Below the pieces are notes generated by a model. It did no database searches and was not told the origin of the DNA. It saw only the letters and a list, made by a program, of their open reading frames with translations. A stretch of 64,000 nt of DNA from NCBI RefSeq assembly GCF_013377015.1, contig NZ_JACABA010000002.1, positions 434,001-498,000 of the forward strand, written 5' to 3'. Shown piece after piece: positions 9,178-19,000 of the stretch (its first letter is position 1; each line of letters starts with the position of its first letter). The position numbers and the translations under genes were made by a program. Source of the DNA: Rhodopseudomonas sp. GTDB taxonomy: Bacteria; Pseudomonadota; Alphaproteobacteria; Rhizobiales; Xanthobacteraceae.

Positions 9178-10260
9178 TCAGCCGGGTTGACCGACCGGCA
9201 AAGGCGCCTGCCGCGACACCGCCGCCGGCAACGTCGCGGTCAGCCGCTCGACCTGCACCACCGCCAGCGCCAGCACCAGAACGCCGACCGCCTGATGCGC
9301 CAGCGCCAGCCCGATCGGCACCTGATACAGCAGCGTCAGGATGCCGAGCATGGCCTGCAGCGACATCGCCGCGAACAGCCAGAGCGCGCCCCGCGCCGCG
9401 GCCCGCGACCGCAGCGCGTCGACGACGTGCAGCAGCGCCAGCGTCCACAGCGTATAGGCCAGCATGCGGTGATCGAACTGCACGGTGAGATGATTGTCGA
9501 ACAGGTTCTTCCACCACGGCTGCTCGAACCACAGCCGTGACGCCGCCGGAATCAGCGCGCCGTCGATCTCGGGCCAGGTGTTGAACATCTTGCCAGCGCG
9601 CAGACCCGCGACCAATCCGCCGAAATACAATTGGACGAAGGTCAGCACCAGCAGCGCGATCGCGGTGAATCTCAGCCGTGCCGCCGCGACGATCGGCGGC
9701 TTGTCCGCGAGGCGCCGCAGCGTCCAGACGATCGCGGCGAAGATCAACAGCGCCAGCACCAGATGCGTCGCCAGCCTGACCTGCGAGACCTCGACGCGCT
9801 GCGACAGCCCCGACGCCACCATCCACCAGCCGACGCCGCCCTGCAGCGCGCCGAGTCCGAAGATGATCCACAGCGCCCGCTTCAGCTCGCGGCCGAGCGC
9901 GCCGCGCCACATGAACCACAGAAACGGCAGCAGAAAGACGATCCCGATCACCCGCCCCAGCATTCGGTGGCTCCATTCCCACCAGAAGATGGTCTTGAAC
10001 TCGGCCAGGCTCATGCCGGCATTGAGCTCGCGGTATTGCGGAATGGTCTTGTAGGCCTCGAACGCGTCGGTCCAGTGCTGCTGCGTCAGCGGCGGCAGCG
10101 CGCCGGTGACCGGCTTCCATTCCACGATCGACAGTCCGGATTCGGTGAGGCGGGTGGCGCCGCCGACCAGCACCATCAGCACGATCAGCGCCGCGACTGT
10201 CACCAGCCAGCCCCGAACGGCGCGAAAGCGGGATGTGCGGAACTCCGCGGCAGCGGTCAT
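9178..10260 (-). CDS. ctaA: Heme A synthase (COX15/CtaA)
   Basis: Eight-helix inner-membrane enzyme that oxidises heme O to heme A for aa3-type cytochrome oxidase. The 360-residue protein has the alphaproteobacterial type-2 signature [23 protein letters not shown] near the N-terminus, the [13 protein letters not shown] loop with a heme-ligating histidine, the [13 protein letters not shown] helix and a second conserved pair around FDHRMLAY and LALAHQAVG. The gene stands alone here, next to DUF2842. Confidence 0.94.
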   Translation of the reverse strand: MTAAAEFRTSRFRAVRGWLVTVAALIVLMVLVGGATRLTESGLSIVEWKPVTGALPPLTQQHWTDAFEAYKTIPQYRELNAGMSLAEFKTIFWWEWSHRMLGRVIGIVFLLPFLWFMWRGALGRELKRALWIIFGLGALQGGVGWWMVASGLSQRVEVSQVRLATHLVLALLIFAAIVWTLRRLADKPPIVAAARLRFTAIALLVLTFVQLYFGGLVAGLRAGKMFNTWPEIDGALIPAASRLWFEQPWWKNLFDNHLTVQFDHRMLAYTLWTLALLHVVDALRSRAAARGALWLFAAMSLQAMLGILTLLYQVPIGLALAHQAVGVLVLALAVVQVERLTATLPAAVSRQAPLPVGQPG

Positions 10261-10358
10261 AAAGCATGCCTTGAATGGATTTTCGCGCCCCTTATAGTCC
10301 CGCCGTTCCGACGCGCAAGGCGTTGCGAGAACGTCCGCAACGAGCCCGCGATTTCACC

Positions 10359-10565
10359 ATGACCATCCGTACCCGCAAGCTGTTTGGAACCATCGCCCTG
10401 CTGGTGCTGGTGGTGGTGTGGTCGCTGCTAGCGATGGCGCTGGCGCAACTGCCGGTGCTGGCGGATTCGCAGCTGCTGCAGGGCGTCTATTACGTGGTCG
10501 CCGGATTGGGCTGGGTGCTACCGGCGATGCCGATCATCAGCTGGATGTTGCGGCCCGACGCTTAA
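10359..10565 (+). CDS. DUF2842 small membrane protein
   Basis: A 68-residue protein with two hydrophobic helices and a short charged start (MTIRTRKLFGTIALL). The second helix ends GLGWVLPAMPIISWM, the conserved part of DUF2842. ATG 10359 is chosen because the domain starts there. Function is unknown; in alphaproteobacteria it often lies near ctaA, as here. Its stop overlaps that of the convergent deacetylase gene (shared TTAA). Confidence 0.8.
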   Translation: MTIRTRKLFGTIALLVLVVVWSLLAMALAQLPVLADSQLLQGVYYVVAGLGWVLPAMPIISWMLRPDA

Positions 10566-11608
10566 GTCACCCGTCCAGTTCGTGTCGCGACGTCCGTCAA
10601 CACCCCGGACAGCATCACCCGCAACGCGCGCATCGAGCGGTTTCGCCCGCCCCAGGTGATCCGCGGCAGCGCGTGCAGGTTCACCGGCCGCGGCCCGATC
10701 AGGCCCGGCAGCGCCGTCACCGCGCTGGCAAATCCGGCCTGCTCCGCGATCCGGACGTGATGCTGGTTGAACGAACCGCGATCACCAAACGGATAGGCGA
10801 AATGCCCGACCTCGCGGCCCAGCGCCGCGCGCGCCACCGCGCGGCCCATGGTGATCTCCTTCTGCGCAGCGGCGTCGTTCAGTTGGCTCAGCACCGGGTA
10901 GTTGACGGTAGCGCTGCCGATCGTGACGTTGGGATCGGCGGCAAGTTTCGCCACGTCTTCCCAACTCAACGAGTCGTCACGCGACAGTCGCACCAGGTCG
11001 ACCGAGTAGCGCTTGCACAAATCGTTGATTGCGATCGACAGGTCAGCCGGCGGTAGCGAGCGCAGCCAGCTGCCGAGAAAATGATAGGTTTGAACCTTGT
11101 CGGCGACGGCCGCAGTGTCGAAGCGGCGCTCGGCGCGGTCGATCACCAGCGCGGCGCGGTCGGTACCGGCTATTACCTGCTCCAGCGCCAGCCACCACGC
11201 CTCGCCGAGCCCGTCCGGAAACGCCGTCGGCAGGTACACCGTGAACGGAACGCCGTGCCGCGCCAGCACCGGATAGGCGAACGTCATCAGGTCCCGATAG
11301 CCGCCGTCGAAGGTCAGACAGACGAAGCGGCCGGCCGACTCCGGCCGCTGGAGCCGCGCGCAAACCTCGTCGAGCGTAATCAGGTCGCATTTCCAGCGCC
11401 GGATCGCACGGATCACGCGGTCGAGCGACTCCGGCGTGATCTCGCGCGATTTCAGCGGTTGAAACCGCTCGTTGCGCGCCGGCCGCACCCGCTCGAATCT
11501 GAGGATGACGCCAGCGCCGCCGCCGGCCAGTTCGGCCAGCCGCGAAACGCCGCTGAAATAGGCCAGCTGCAACCTCGCCCCGGCCCAGAATCGTTCCACC
11601 GATGACAA
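10562..11608 (-). CDS. Polysaccharide deacetylase (NodB-type) with altered metal motif
   Basis: A 348-residue NodB-homology protein at the edge of the exopolysaccharide island. It begins at TTG 11608, supported by a GAGGGA ribosome-binding site 7 bases away; GTG 11599 is the alternative. The first NodB motif reads LTFDGGYRD where the family norm is TFDDG: the catalytic-base aspartate is kept and the metal-ligand aspartate is glycine. HFAYPFGDRGSF supplies a late motif. No signal peptide is evident, so it may act in the cytosol or be inactive. Confidence 0.85.
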   Translation of the reverse strand: MSSVERFWAGARLQLAYFSGVSRLAELAGGGAGVILRFERVRPARNERFQPLKSREITPESLDRVIRAIRRWKCDLITLDEVCARLQRPESAGRFVCLTFDGGYRDLMTFAYPVLARHGVPFTVYLPTAFPDGLGEAWWLALEQVIAGTDRAALVIDRAERRFDTAAVADKVQTYHFLGSWLRSLPPADLSIAINDLCKRYSVDLVRLSRDDSLSWEDVAKLAADPNVTIGSATVNYPVLSQLNDAAAQKEITMGRAVARAALGREVGHFAYPFGDRGSFNQHHVRIAEQAGFASAVTALPGLIGPRPVNLHALPRITWGGRNRSMRALRVMLSGVLTDVATRTGRVT

Positions 11609-11731
11609 GTCCAGATCCCTCGCGCCGCGACACCCCCATGCACCGCTCGCGCATTGTCATTACTCTTTGTTGACATTTCTTTGCAAAGGTCCCGACACGC
11701 CGAAAAGCGTAAAGAATTCTCTAAAGCGAGC

Positions 11732-12940
11732 ATGGCAATGACGATGATGACCGCGCTGATCGAGAGCCGGACGGCGGAAGCCAGGACCTCATCGCCACCG
11801 GTGAGCCGGATCGCGCGGGTCGAAATTTTTCGCGATATGGCTGCGGCGGAGCCGATCTGGCGCGCGCTCGAACAGCCCGAGCAGTTGTCGACCCCGTATC
11901 AGCGCTTCGATTTTCTCAACGCCTGGCAAACTCACGTCGGCACCAACGAAAATCTCACGCCGTTCATCGTTGTCGCCTCCGACGCCGAACGCCGGCCGCT
12001 GCTGCTGCTGCCGATGGGACTTGAGCGCAGCCGTGGCGTCGGCATCGCCAGATTTCTCGGCGGCAAACATGCGACCTTCAACATGCCGTTGTGGCGACGC
12101 GATTTCGCCCAATCCGCCGGCGCCGGCGATGTCGTCGCGCTGATCGATCTGCTGCGCGGCCACGCCGCCAAGGCCGACGTGCTCGCGCTGACGCAGCAGC
12201 CGCTGCGCTGGCGCTCGCTCGGCAATCCGATGGCGCTGCTGCCGCATCAGGCCTCGACCAACGACTGCCCGCTGCTGACGATCGCGCCGGGTGCGCCGGC
12301 CACAGCGCGGATCAGCAATTCGTTCCGCCGCCGACTGAAGGGCAAGGAACGCAAGCTGCAGGCGCTGGACGGCTACCGCTATTACCTCGCCCGTGACGAA
12401 GCCGACATCAAGCGGTTGCTCGATGCCTTCTTCAAGATCAAGCCGGCGCGGATGGCGGCGCAAAAACTGCCCAACGTGTTCGCCGACCCCGGGATCGAGG
12501 ATTTCATCCGCGCCGCCTGCGCCGCACCGTTGTCCGACGGCGGCCACGCGATCGATATCCATGCGCTGGAATGCGACGACGAGATGATCGCGCTGTTCGC
12601 CGGCGTCGCCGACGGTCAGCGGTTCTCAATGATGTTCAACACCTATACGATGTCGGAAAATTCGCGCTACAGCCCCGGCCTGATCCTGATGCGCAATATC
12701 ATCGACCACTACGCCGAGCGCGGTTACGGCTCGCTCGATCTCGGGATCGGCTCGGACGAATACAAGCTGCTGTTCTGCAAGGACCAGGAGCCGATCTTTG
12801 ACAGCTTCATCGCACTCAGCGGCCGCGGCAGGGTCGCCGCCGCCGCGATGTCGTCGATGGTGCGCGCCAAGCGCCTCGTCAAGCATACCCCGGCCCTGAT
12901 GCAGATGGCCCAGCGCCTGCGCACCGCACTACAGCGCTAA
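11732..12940 (+). CDS. GNAT/BioF2-like acyltransferase of polysaccharide loci (CelD-like)
   Basis: Soluble protein of about 402 residues with a C-terminal acetyltransferase-like domain of the BioF2/CelD class. Typical segments are STPYQRFDFLNAWQTHVG, PLLLLPMGLERSRG, the basic SNSFRRRLKGKERKL and the closing RGYGSLDLGIGSDEYKLLF. Several ATGs lie close together (11732, 11738, 11744, 11747), and none has a strong ribosome-binding site. Proteins of this class acylate exported polysaccharides or carry out peptidyl transfer; substrate unknown. Confidence 0.82.
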   Translation: MAMTMMTALIESRTAEARTSSPPVSRIARVEIFRDMAAAEPIWRALEQPEQLSTPYQRFDFLNAWQTHVGTNENLTPFIVVASDAERRPLLLLPMGLERSRGVGIARFLGGKHATFNMPLWRRDFAQSAGAGDVVALIDLLRGHAAKADVLALTQQPLRWRSLGNPMALLPHQASTNDCPLLTIAPGAPATARISNSFRRRLKGKERKLQALDGYRYYLARDEADIKRLLDAFFKIKPARMAAQKLPNVFADPGIEDFIRAACAAPLSDGGHAIDIHALECDDEMIALFAGVADGQRFSMMFNTYTMSENSRYSPGLILMRNIIDHYAERGYGSLDLGIGSDEYKLLFCKDQEPIFDSFIALSGRGRVAAAAMSSMVRAKRLVKHTPALMQMAQRLRTALQR

Positions 12941-12947
12941 CGAAGCC

Positions 12948-13056
12948 GTCATTCCGGGGCGCGAGAGCGCAGCTCAAGCAAACCCGGAATCTCGCGACCT
13001 CGACTAGCGTCGAGATTCCGGGTTCGCTCGCCAAATGGCTCGCGCCCCGGAATGAC
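12948..13056. repeat. Large nested palindrome between convergent genes
   Basis: Perfect 18-bp outer arms (GTCATTCCGGGGCGCGAG and its complement) enclose a second pair, AACCCGGAATCTCG against CGAGATTCCGGGTT. The element fills the gap between the GNAT-like gene and the wzz-like gene, which converge. It is probably a dispersed genomic repeat that also stops transcription in both directions. Confidence 0.75.
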
Positions 13057-13068
13057 TCGTTCTAGCGA

Positions 13069-15315
13069 CTACGCCGCCACGGTGCTGCGCGCGCCCGGTT
13101 CGGTCGCATCGGCCGGCTGCGACGGCTTGCTCAGCATCGTCACCGCCGAGAAGCCGATCGCCTTCAGCTGATCGGCCATCTGGGTGCGCGCTTCGGCGGG
13201 CATCGCCGGATCCGGAACCACGATGGCGCGGGCCTGCGCGGTCAGCAGTTCCGCGGGCAGATCGGCCGCGGTTCCGGCGTCGAGCAGCACGTGATCATAG
13301 ACCCGCAGCAGCGCGTCGAGCGCCAGCGTCAGCCGCGGCGATTGCAGCAGCGCGCGGTCGAAACCCGGCCGGCCGGCGCTGATCAGATGCAGACCCGACA
13401 TCCGGTCCTTGGTAATGACTTGGCCGAACGAGGCTTCGCCGAGCATCAGTTCGGCCAGACCCGGCGCCGTGGTATCCACCGAAACTGCCTTCAGCGTCGC
13501 CGAGGACTCCGACAGATCGACCAGCACCACCTTGGCGTGACGCGCCAGCAGTCGCGCCAGCGTCAACGCGGTCAGGGTCACGCTTTCGGTCTTGCCGGTG
13601 CCCAGCACCGTGACCTTGCGCGCGGCGTCACCGGCGGCGCGCAACTGCTGCGCCAGGCTTTCGATTTCGCCAACCGCGGCGGCGAGCTCCGGATGGGTGT
13701 CGCGCACCGCCGGGCCAACCGGCGCCGCGGCGAGCTCGGGCGCAACCGGCGGCGCGGTAACGACCGGAAGGGCGACCGGATCAGCGCTGACGGGGGCCAC
13801 GGCGTCGCGGCCGCGCGGCTGGGTGATGCGCAGCAGTTCGCCTGTGGCGACGCCGCCCGCGGTTAGCATCAGCGTCGCCAGCGTGGCGATCAGCACGATC
13901 GGCAGCTTCTTCGGATAGGCCGGCGTATTGGAGACGATGGCGCGGGAGATGATCCGGCCGTCAGCGGGCGCCGCATCGATTGATTCGCGGGTGGTCGCCT
14001 CGCGATACTTCGCCAGATAGGATTCCAGCAGGTCGCGCTGCGCCTTGGCCTCGCGTTCCAGCGCACGGAGCTGGACGTCCTGACCGTTGCTCGAGCTCGC
14101 TTGCTTTTTCAGCTGTTCGAGGCTGGCGGTGAGCCCCTCGACCCGACCGCCAGCAATCCGTGCGTCATTGTCGAGCGAACGCGAAATCTTGCTCGCCTCC
14201 TCGCGCAGCTGCCGGTCGAGATTCGCCAGCTGCGCCTTCAATTCCTTGATCCGCGGGTGGCCGTCGAGCAGCGTCGAGGATTGCTCGGCGAGCTGCGCGC
14301 TCAGCGTCACGCGCTGTTCGGACAATCGGCGCGTCAGCTCCGAATTCATCACTTCGGAGGCTTCGATCGGCTTGCCGCTTTGCAGCATCTCGCGAATCAG
14401 CCGCGCCTTGGATTCCGCGTCAGACTTCAGCGCCCGCGCGTTATTCAGTTGCGTGTTCAGCTCGCCCATCTGCTGGTTCGACAGCGAGGTGTTGTTGGTA
14501 CCGATGAACAGGCTGGACTTCGAACGGAAATCCTCGACCCGAGATTCCGCCTCGCCGACCTTCTTGCGCAGGCTGTCGATCTCGCCCGACAGCCACTGCC
14601 CGGCCGACTTCGCCTGTGCCTGCCGCGCGCCCTGCTGTAGCACCAGATAGCCGTCGGCGATCGAATTGGCGACGCGCGCCGCCAGATCTGGATCGCGGGA
14701 CTGGAATTCGATCACAACGACGCGGGATTTGTCGACAGCGTAAGCGGTGAGCCGGTCGAAGTAAGCGTCGAGCACGCGCTCTTCCGGCGTCATCGAGAAC
14801 GGATCACGGCCGATCCCGAAAAGCGCCAGCAGCGACTTCACCGGCGACAGCCCCTGCAGCACCGGATCGAATTCCGGCCGCTCGGCCAGCTTGTTCTTCT
14901 TGATGATTTCACGCGCAAGGTCGCGCGACAGCAACAGTTGCACCTGGCTGGTGACGGCTTCGGGATCGAGCGCGTTGCGCTCTTCATTGCGCTCGCCATT
15001 CGGCCGCAGGAACACGTTCTCGCGTCCGTCGATCAGAATGCGGGCCTCGGATTTGTAGCGCGGCGTGATCAGGTTGACGGCAGCGATCGAGATCACCAGT
15101 GCCAGCAGCGTCGGCCCGATGATAAGATGTTTCTTGCGCCCCAGTGCCTGGGTGATCAGGCGAAGATCCATATCGCCGTTCGGCGCCGAGACCACCGCGG
15201 CCGCCGCAACCTTCGGTTTCTTCGGCTTTTCCGCGGAATCCGTGGCGAGCGTGTCGGCAGGCGAACTGTTGCGAGGCGCCTTGTCCTTACCTGCACGCCA
15301 AAACGCGAACCGCAT
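13069..15315 (-). CDS. Wzz/GumC-type chain-length protein fused to a degenerate BY-kinase domain
   Basis: Inner-membrane polysaccharide co-polymerase of 748 residues. Order: a disordered Lys/Pro/Ala-rich start; a Wzz domain (first helix about 75-95); a long periplasmic coiled coil with GNVR-type features (LRALEREAKAQRDLLESYLAKY); a second helix (LPIVLIATLATLMLTAGG); and a cytosolic ATPase-like domain. That domain keeps GTGKTESVT (Walker A-like), VVLVDLSESS and VLLDAG, but lacks the standard GEGKS-T and IDxDxR motifs, and there is no C-terminal tyrosine cluster. It therefore probably lacks normal kinase activity. It diverges from the export gene at 15486. Confidence 0.88.
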   Translation of the reverse strand: MRFAFWRAGKDKAPRNSSPADTLATDSAEKPKKPKVAAAAVVSAPNGDMDLRLITQALGRKKHLIIGPTLLALVISIAAVNLITPRYKSEARILIDGRENVFLRPNGERNEERNALDPEAVTSQVQLLLSRDLAREIIKKNKLAERPEFDPVLQGLSPVKSLLALFGIGRDPFSMTPEERVLDAYFDRLTAYAVDKSRVVVIEFQSRDPDLAARVANSIADGYLVLQQGARQAQAKSAGQWLSGEIDSLRKKVGEAESRVEDFRSKSSLFIGTNNTSLSNQQMGELNTQLNNARALKSDAESKARLIREMLQSGKPIEASEVMNSELTRRLSEQRVTLSAQLAEQSSTLLDGHPRIKELKAQLANLDRQLREEASKISRSLDNDARIAGGRVEGLTASLEQLKKQASSSNGQDVQLRALEREAKAQRDLLESYLAKYREATTRESIDAAPADGRIISRAIVSNTPAYPKKLPIVLIATLATLMLTAGGVATGELLRITQPRGRDAVAPVSADPVALPVVTAPPVAPELAAAPVGPAVRDTHPELAAAVGEIESLAQQLRAAGDAARKVTVLGTGKTESVTLTALTLARLLARHAKVVLVDLSESSATLKAVSVDTTAPGLAELMLGEASFGQVITKDRMSGLHLISAGRPGFDRALLQSPRLTLALDALLRVYDHVLLDAGTAADLPAELLTAQARAIVVPDPAMPAEARTQMADQLKAIGFSAVTMLSKPSQPADATEPGARSTVAA

Positions 15316-15485
15316 TGTACACTCCTACCTAACGCGACGACCGATCTCTCCAACTGGTCCGATTACAAACGATTAAGGTTGCTGCCCGGTTAATTTGCTC
15401 GCCCCGGCGACTGCGAACGCGGCGGAAAGTACCGCGATTACCCTTTGTTAACCATGGATACCCTTAATCGAAGTCGATACTTCTC

Positions 15486-16142
15486 ATGGATTCTCCGATG
15501 CAACGCCTGCGCGCCATCATCACCTGTCTATTGGCCGCATTGGCGCTGGCGGGCTGCATGCGACGTTCCACGCCGGTCGCGATGATGAATCCGCAAAGCG
15601 ATCTCGATGCGATGGCGTACGGCCAGCGCGGCTATCAGCCGTCGGCCTATGCCGCCGCACCGCTCGTGGTGCCGATCTATGGTCCGGACTACCGGCTGGA
15701 CGCCGGCGACCGACTGCGGATCGTGGTCTACGGTCAGGAAGGGCTCACCAACACCTACATGATCGGCGCCGGCGGCGCGATCACCATGCCGCTGATCGGC
15801 GGCGTTCCGGCGCGCGGCCGCACCCCCGCCGGCCTCGCTTCCGAGATCACCGGACGGCTGCGCAACGGCTTCATCCGCGATCCCTCGGTCGCGGTCGAGA
15901 TAGAGACCTATCGGCCGTTCTTCATTCTCGGCGAAGTCGCCGCTCCCGGCCAATATCCCTACGTGCCGAATATGAGCGTCGAGAGCGCGGTGGCGATCGC
16001 CGGCGGGTTCTCGCCGCGCGCCCGGCGCGACCGCGTCACCCTGACCCATCCCGAGGGCGGCGGCGCGGTTCGCGCCGTGGTCCCGCTCGGGACTCCGCTT
16101 GGCCCCGGCGATACCGTGCTGGTCGGCGAACGCTGGTTCTGA
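15486..16142 (+). CDS. Polysaccharide export protein (Wza/GumB-like lipoprotein)
   Basis: Outer-membrane or periplasmic export subunit, 218 residues. A lipoprotein signal peptide ends in LALAGC, so the mature protein is lipid-anchored. The polysaccharide export sheet follows (YRLDAGDRLRIVVYGQEGLTNTYMIGAGGAITMPLIG), then one SLBB repeat (FFILGEVAAPGQYPYVPNMS). ATG 15486 or ATG 15498 could start it. It is the first of three genes in line (export, glycosyltransferase, sugar-phosphate transferase). Confidence 0.92.
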   Translation: MDSPMQRLRAIITCLLAALALAGCMRRSTPVAMMNPQSDLDAMAYGQRGYQPSAYAAAPLVVPIYGPDYRLDAGDRLRIVVYGQEGLTNTYMIGAGGAITMPLIGGVPARGRTPAGLASEITGRLRNGFIRDPSVAVEIETYRPFFILGEVAAPGQYPYVPNMSVESAVAIAGGFSPRARRDRVTLTHPEGGGAVRAVVPLGTPLGPGDTVLVGERWF

Positions 16143-16144
16143 GC

Positions 16145-17278
16145 ATGAGGCCAAATCTCGATCAACCGCTTCGCATCCTTCACGCGGTTCGCGCCCCGGT
16201 CGGCGGAATCATCCGGCATATTCTTGATCTCGCCAACGGGCAGGCCGATCGCGGCCATGAAATCGGACTCATTGCTGACAGCCTGACCGGCGGCGAACGC
16301 GCCGAGGCCGCGCTGGCCGAAATCGCGCCGCGGCTGAAGCTCGGCATCTACCGAATGCCGATCCGCCGCGAACCGAACCCGTCCGACGTTCTGGTCTGGG
16401 CGCACTTCGCCCGGCTGATCAACCGACTGAAGCCCGACGTGCTGCACGGACACGGCGCCAAGGCCGGCGTGTTCACAAGGGTAAGCCCGATCCCCAACGG
16501 CACGATCCGGGTCTACACCCCGCACGGCGGCTCGTTGCACTATCCGAAAAACACCTTGAAAGGCGCGCTCTACAGCCGGATGGAACGGTTCCTGATGAAC
16601 CGCACCGAACTGTTCCTGTTCGAAAGCGCATTCGCGCGCAACACCTATCAGCGCATGATCGGCAACCCATCCGGACTGGTGCGCTGCGTCTTCAACGGCG
16701 TCACCGCCAGCGAGTTCGATCCGGTAGCCATCGCCGACGACGCCACAGACATCGTCTATGTCGGCGAGTTTCGCCATATCAAGGGTGCCGATCTGTTGAT
16801 CGACGCGGTGGCGCGGCTGCGCGCCGACGGCCGGCCGGTGACGTTGACCCTGGCCGGGGACGGCGAGGAACTCGATACGCTGAAGGCGCAGATCCAACGG
16901 CTCGGCCTCACCGACGCGGTGCGCTTCATCGGTCACGTCAAGGCACGCTATGGTTTCTCCAAGGGCCGGCTGCTGGTGGTGCCATCGCGCGGGGATTCGA
17001 TGCCCTATGTGGTGATCGAGGCCGCCGCGGCGGGAATCCCGATGGTGGCCGCCAATGTCGGCGGCATTCCCGAGATTTTCGGCCCGTACACCGACGCGCT
17101 GTTTGCGCCGAATCTGGCAACCGCAATGGCCGACGCGATCGAGACCGCGATCGACGACCCGGCCGCGGTGCAGGAGCGTGCCCGGCTGCTGCGCGAGCGA
17201 ATCTTCCAGAACTTCTCCCAGAAGTCGATGGTCGAGGGCGTCCTGGCCGGCTATCGCGACGCCTTCGACAATCGTTAA
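16145..17278 (+). CDS. Glycosyltransferase family 4
   Basis: Cytosolic GT-B glycosyltransferase of 377 residues, predicted to add a sugar to a lipid-linked exopolysaccharide precursor. The N-terminal acceptor domain starts LRILHAVRAPVGGIIRHILDLANGQ; the donor domain contains DIVYVGEFRHIKGADLLIDAV, LTLAGDGEELDTLK and the E-x7-E region (SMPYVVIEAAAAGIPMVA). It begins 2 bases after the export gene stop, so the two are co-transcribed. Confidence 0.92.
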   Translation: MRPNLDQPLRILHAVRAPVGGIIRHILDLANGQADRGHEIGLIADSLTGGERAEAALAEIAPRLKLGIYRMPIRREPNPSDVLVWAHFARLINRLKPDVLHGHGAKAGVFTRVSPIPNGTIRVYTPHGGSLHYPKNTLKGALYSRMERFLMNRTELFLFESAFARNTYQRMIGNPSGLVRCVFNGVTASEFDPVAIADDATDIVYVGEFRHIKGADLLIDAVARLRADGRPVTLTLAGDGEELDTLKAQIQRLGLTDAVRFIGHVKARYGFSKGRLLVVPSRGDSMPYVVIEAAAAGIPMVAANVGGIPEIFGPYTDALFAPNLATAMADAIETAIDDPAAVQERARLLRERIFQNFSQKSMVEGVLAGYRDAFDNR

Positions 17279-17359
17279 CCGTGTCTTGACGCGATAACTC
17301 TTTCTTCCGATTTGTCCGCTAAATCCGCCGTGGGGATCTCGCTTGGCCTGCGCGACGAC

Positions 17360-18934
17360 ATGCCTGCGCGACAACGGATTAGTGACGTGGAACCAATCAA
17401 CGCACGCTCCATCATCAATGACGCCGCGGGGGCGGCCGCGACTGCCGAGGCCAGCCCTCCGGTGCTTGAGCGCCGCCGGCGGCTGTCGCCGGCCGCGCTC
17501 GCCGTCACCAATCAGAAAGTGCGCGCCGCCTATTCGCCGATCGTGATCGCCGGTTTCGTCCGCCTGGCCGACTTCGGATTGATCGCGCTCGTCGGCATCG
17601 CGCTGTACCTCGGCTACGTCGCGCGGCTCGACGGCTTCAGATGGGACTACATCGCCGCCATTCTCGGCATGACCACGACCGCCGTGGTCTGCTTCCAGGC
17701 TGCCGACATCTACCAAGTCCAGGTATTTCGCGGCACGCTGCGACAGATGACGCGGATGATCTCGGCGTGGTCGTTCGTGTTCCTGCTGTTCATCGGCGCA
17801 TCGTTCTTCGCCAAACTCGGCGGCGAGATTTCACGATTCTGGCTGTCGTCATTTTTCCTTGTCGGGCTCGCCGCGCTGATCGCCGAACGACTGATCCTGC
17901 GCGGCATGGTGCGGCGCTGGGCACGCGAAGGTCGGCTCGACCGCCGCACCATCATCGTCGGCTCCGACGAGAACGGCGAGAAGCTGATCGAGGCGTTGAA
18001 GCAGGACGCCGATTCCGACCTCGACATTCTCGGCGTGTTCGACGACCGCAACGATGCTCGTGCGCTCGACACCTGCGGCGGCAGTCCGAAGCTTGGCAAG
18101 ATCGACGACATCGTCGAATTCGCCCGCCGCACCCGGGTCGACCTGGTGCTGTTCGCGCTGCCGATCTCGGCCGAGACTCGGATTCTGCAGATGCTGAAGA
18201 AGCTATGGGTGCTGCCGGTCGACATCCGGCTCTCCGCCCACACCAACAAGCTGCGGTTCCGGCCGCGTGCCTATTCCTATCTCGGCACGGTGCCGACGCT
18301 CGACGTGTTCGAGGCGCCGATCACCGACTGGGACCAGGTGATGAAGCGACTGTTCGACCACGTCGTCGGCGCGCTGATCCTGGTCCTGGCGGCGCCGCTG
18401 ATGGCGCTGGTGGCGATCGCGATCAAGCTCGACAGCCCGGGGCCGGTGCTGTTCCGGCAGAAGCGGTTCGGCTTCAACAATGAGCGCGTCGATGTGTTCA
18501 AGTTCCGCTCGCTGTATCACGACCAGGCCGATCCGCTCGCCGCCAAGATGGTGACCAGGAACGATCCGCGGGTGACGCGTGTTGGACGTTTCATTCGCAA
18601 GACCAGCCTCGACGAACTGCCGCAGCTGTTCAACGTAGTATTCAAGAGCAACCTGTCGCTGGTCGGTCCCCGACCCCACGCGGTGCAGGGCAAGCTGCAG
18701 AGCCGGCTGTTCGACGAAGCCGTCGACGGTTACTTCGCCCGCCACCGGGTAAAACCCGGCATCACCGGCTGGGCGCAGATCAATGGCTGGCGCGGCGAAG
18801 TCGACAGCGAAGAGAAGATTCAGAAGCGTGTCGAATTCGACCTGTACTACATCGAGAACTGGTCGGTGCTGTTCGACCTCTACATCCTGCTGAAGACGCC
18901 GCTGGCGCTGATCAAGGGAGAGAACGCCTACTGA
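17360..18934 (+). CDS. Undecaprenyl-phosphate sugar phosphotransferase (WbaP/ExoY class)
   Basis: Inner-membrane enzyme that moves a hexose-1-phosphate from UDP-sugar to undecaprenyl phosphate, the first step of repeat-unit assembly. There are four N-terminal helices, a CoA-binding-like middle domain ([19 protein letters not shown]) and the catalytic C-terminus, with [36 protein letters not shown] and GPRPHA all intact. The start is uncertain: ATG 17360 gives 524 residues, but TTG 17312 and GTG 17387 remain open. Downstream lies the terminator at 18957. Confidence 0.92.
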   Translation: MPARQRISDVEPINARSIINDAAGAAATAEASPPVLERRRRLSPAALAVTNQKVRAAYSPIVIAGFVRLADFGLIALVGIALYLGYVARLDGFRWDYIAAILGMTTTAVVCFQAADIYQVQVFRGTLRQMTRMISAWSFVFLLFIGASFFAKLGGEISRFWLSSFFLVGLAALIAERLILRGMVRRWAREGRLDRRTIIVGSDENGEKLIEALKQDADSDLDILGVFDDRNDARALDTCGGSPKLGKIDDIVEFARRTRVDLVLFALPISAETRILQMLKKLWVLPVDIRLSAHTNKLRFRPRAYSYLGTVPTLDVFEAPITDWDQVMKRLFDHVVGALILVLAAPLMALVAIAIKLDSPGPVLFRQKRFGFNNERVDVFKFRSLYHDQADPLAAKMVTRNDPRVTRVGRFIRKTSLDELPQLFNVVFKSNLSLVGPRPHAVQGKLQSRLFDEAVDGYFARHRVKPGITGWAQINGWRGEVDSEEKIQKRVEFDLYYIENWSVLFDLYILLKTPLALIKGENAY

Positions 18935-18956
18935 GCCAACCTGACATCCGCAAACG

Positions 18957-18986
18957 AAAACAGCCCCGCTCGCGCGGGGCTGTTTT
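18957..18986. terminator. Bidirectional intrinsic terminator
   Basis: Stem CAGCCCCG / CGGGGCTG is extended by AAAA and TTTT on either side. It ends the polysaccharide operon from the left and the small secreted-protein gene from the right. Confidence 0.88.
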
Positions 18987-19000
18987 GCATCTCGATGCGC

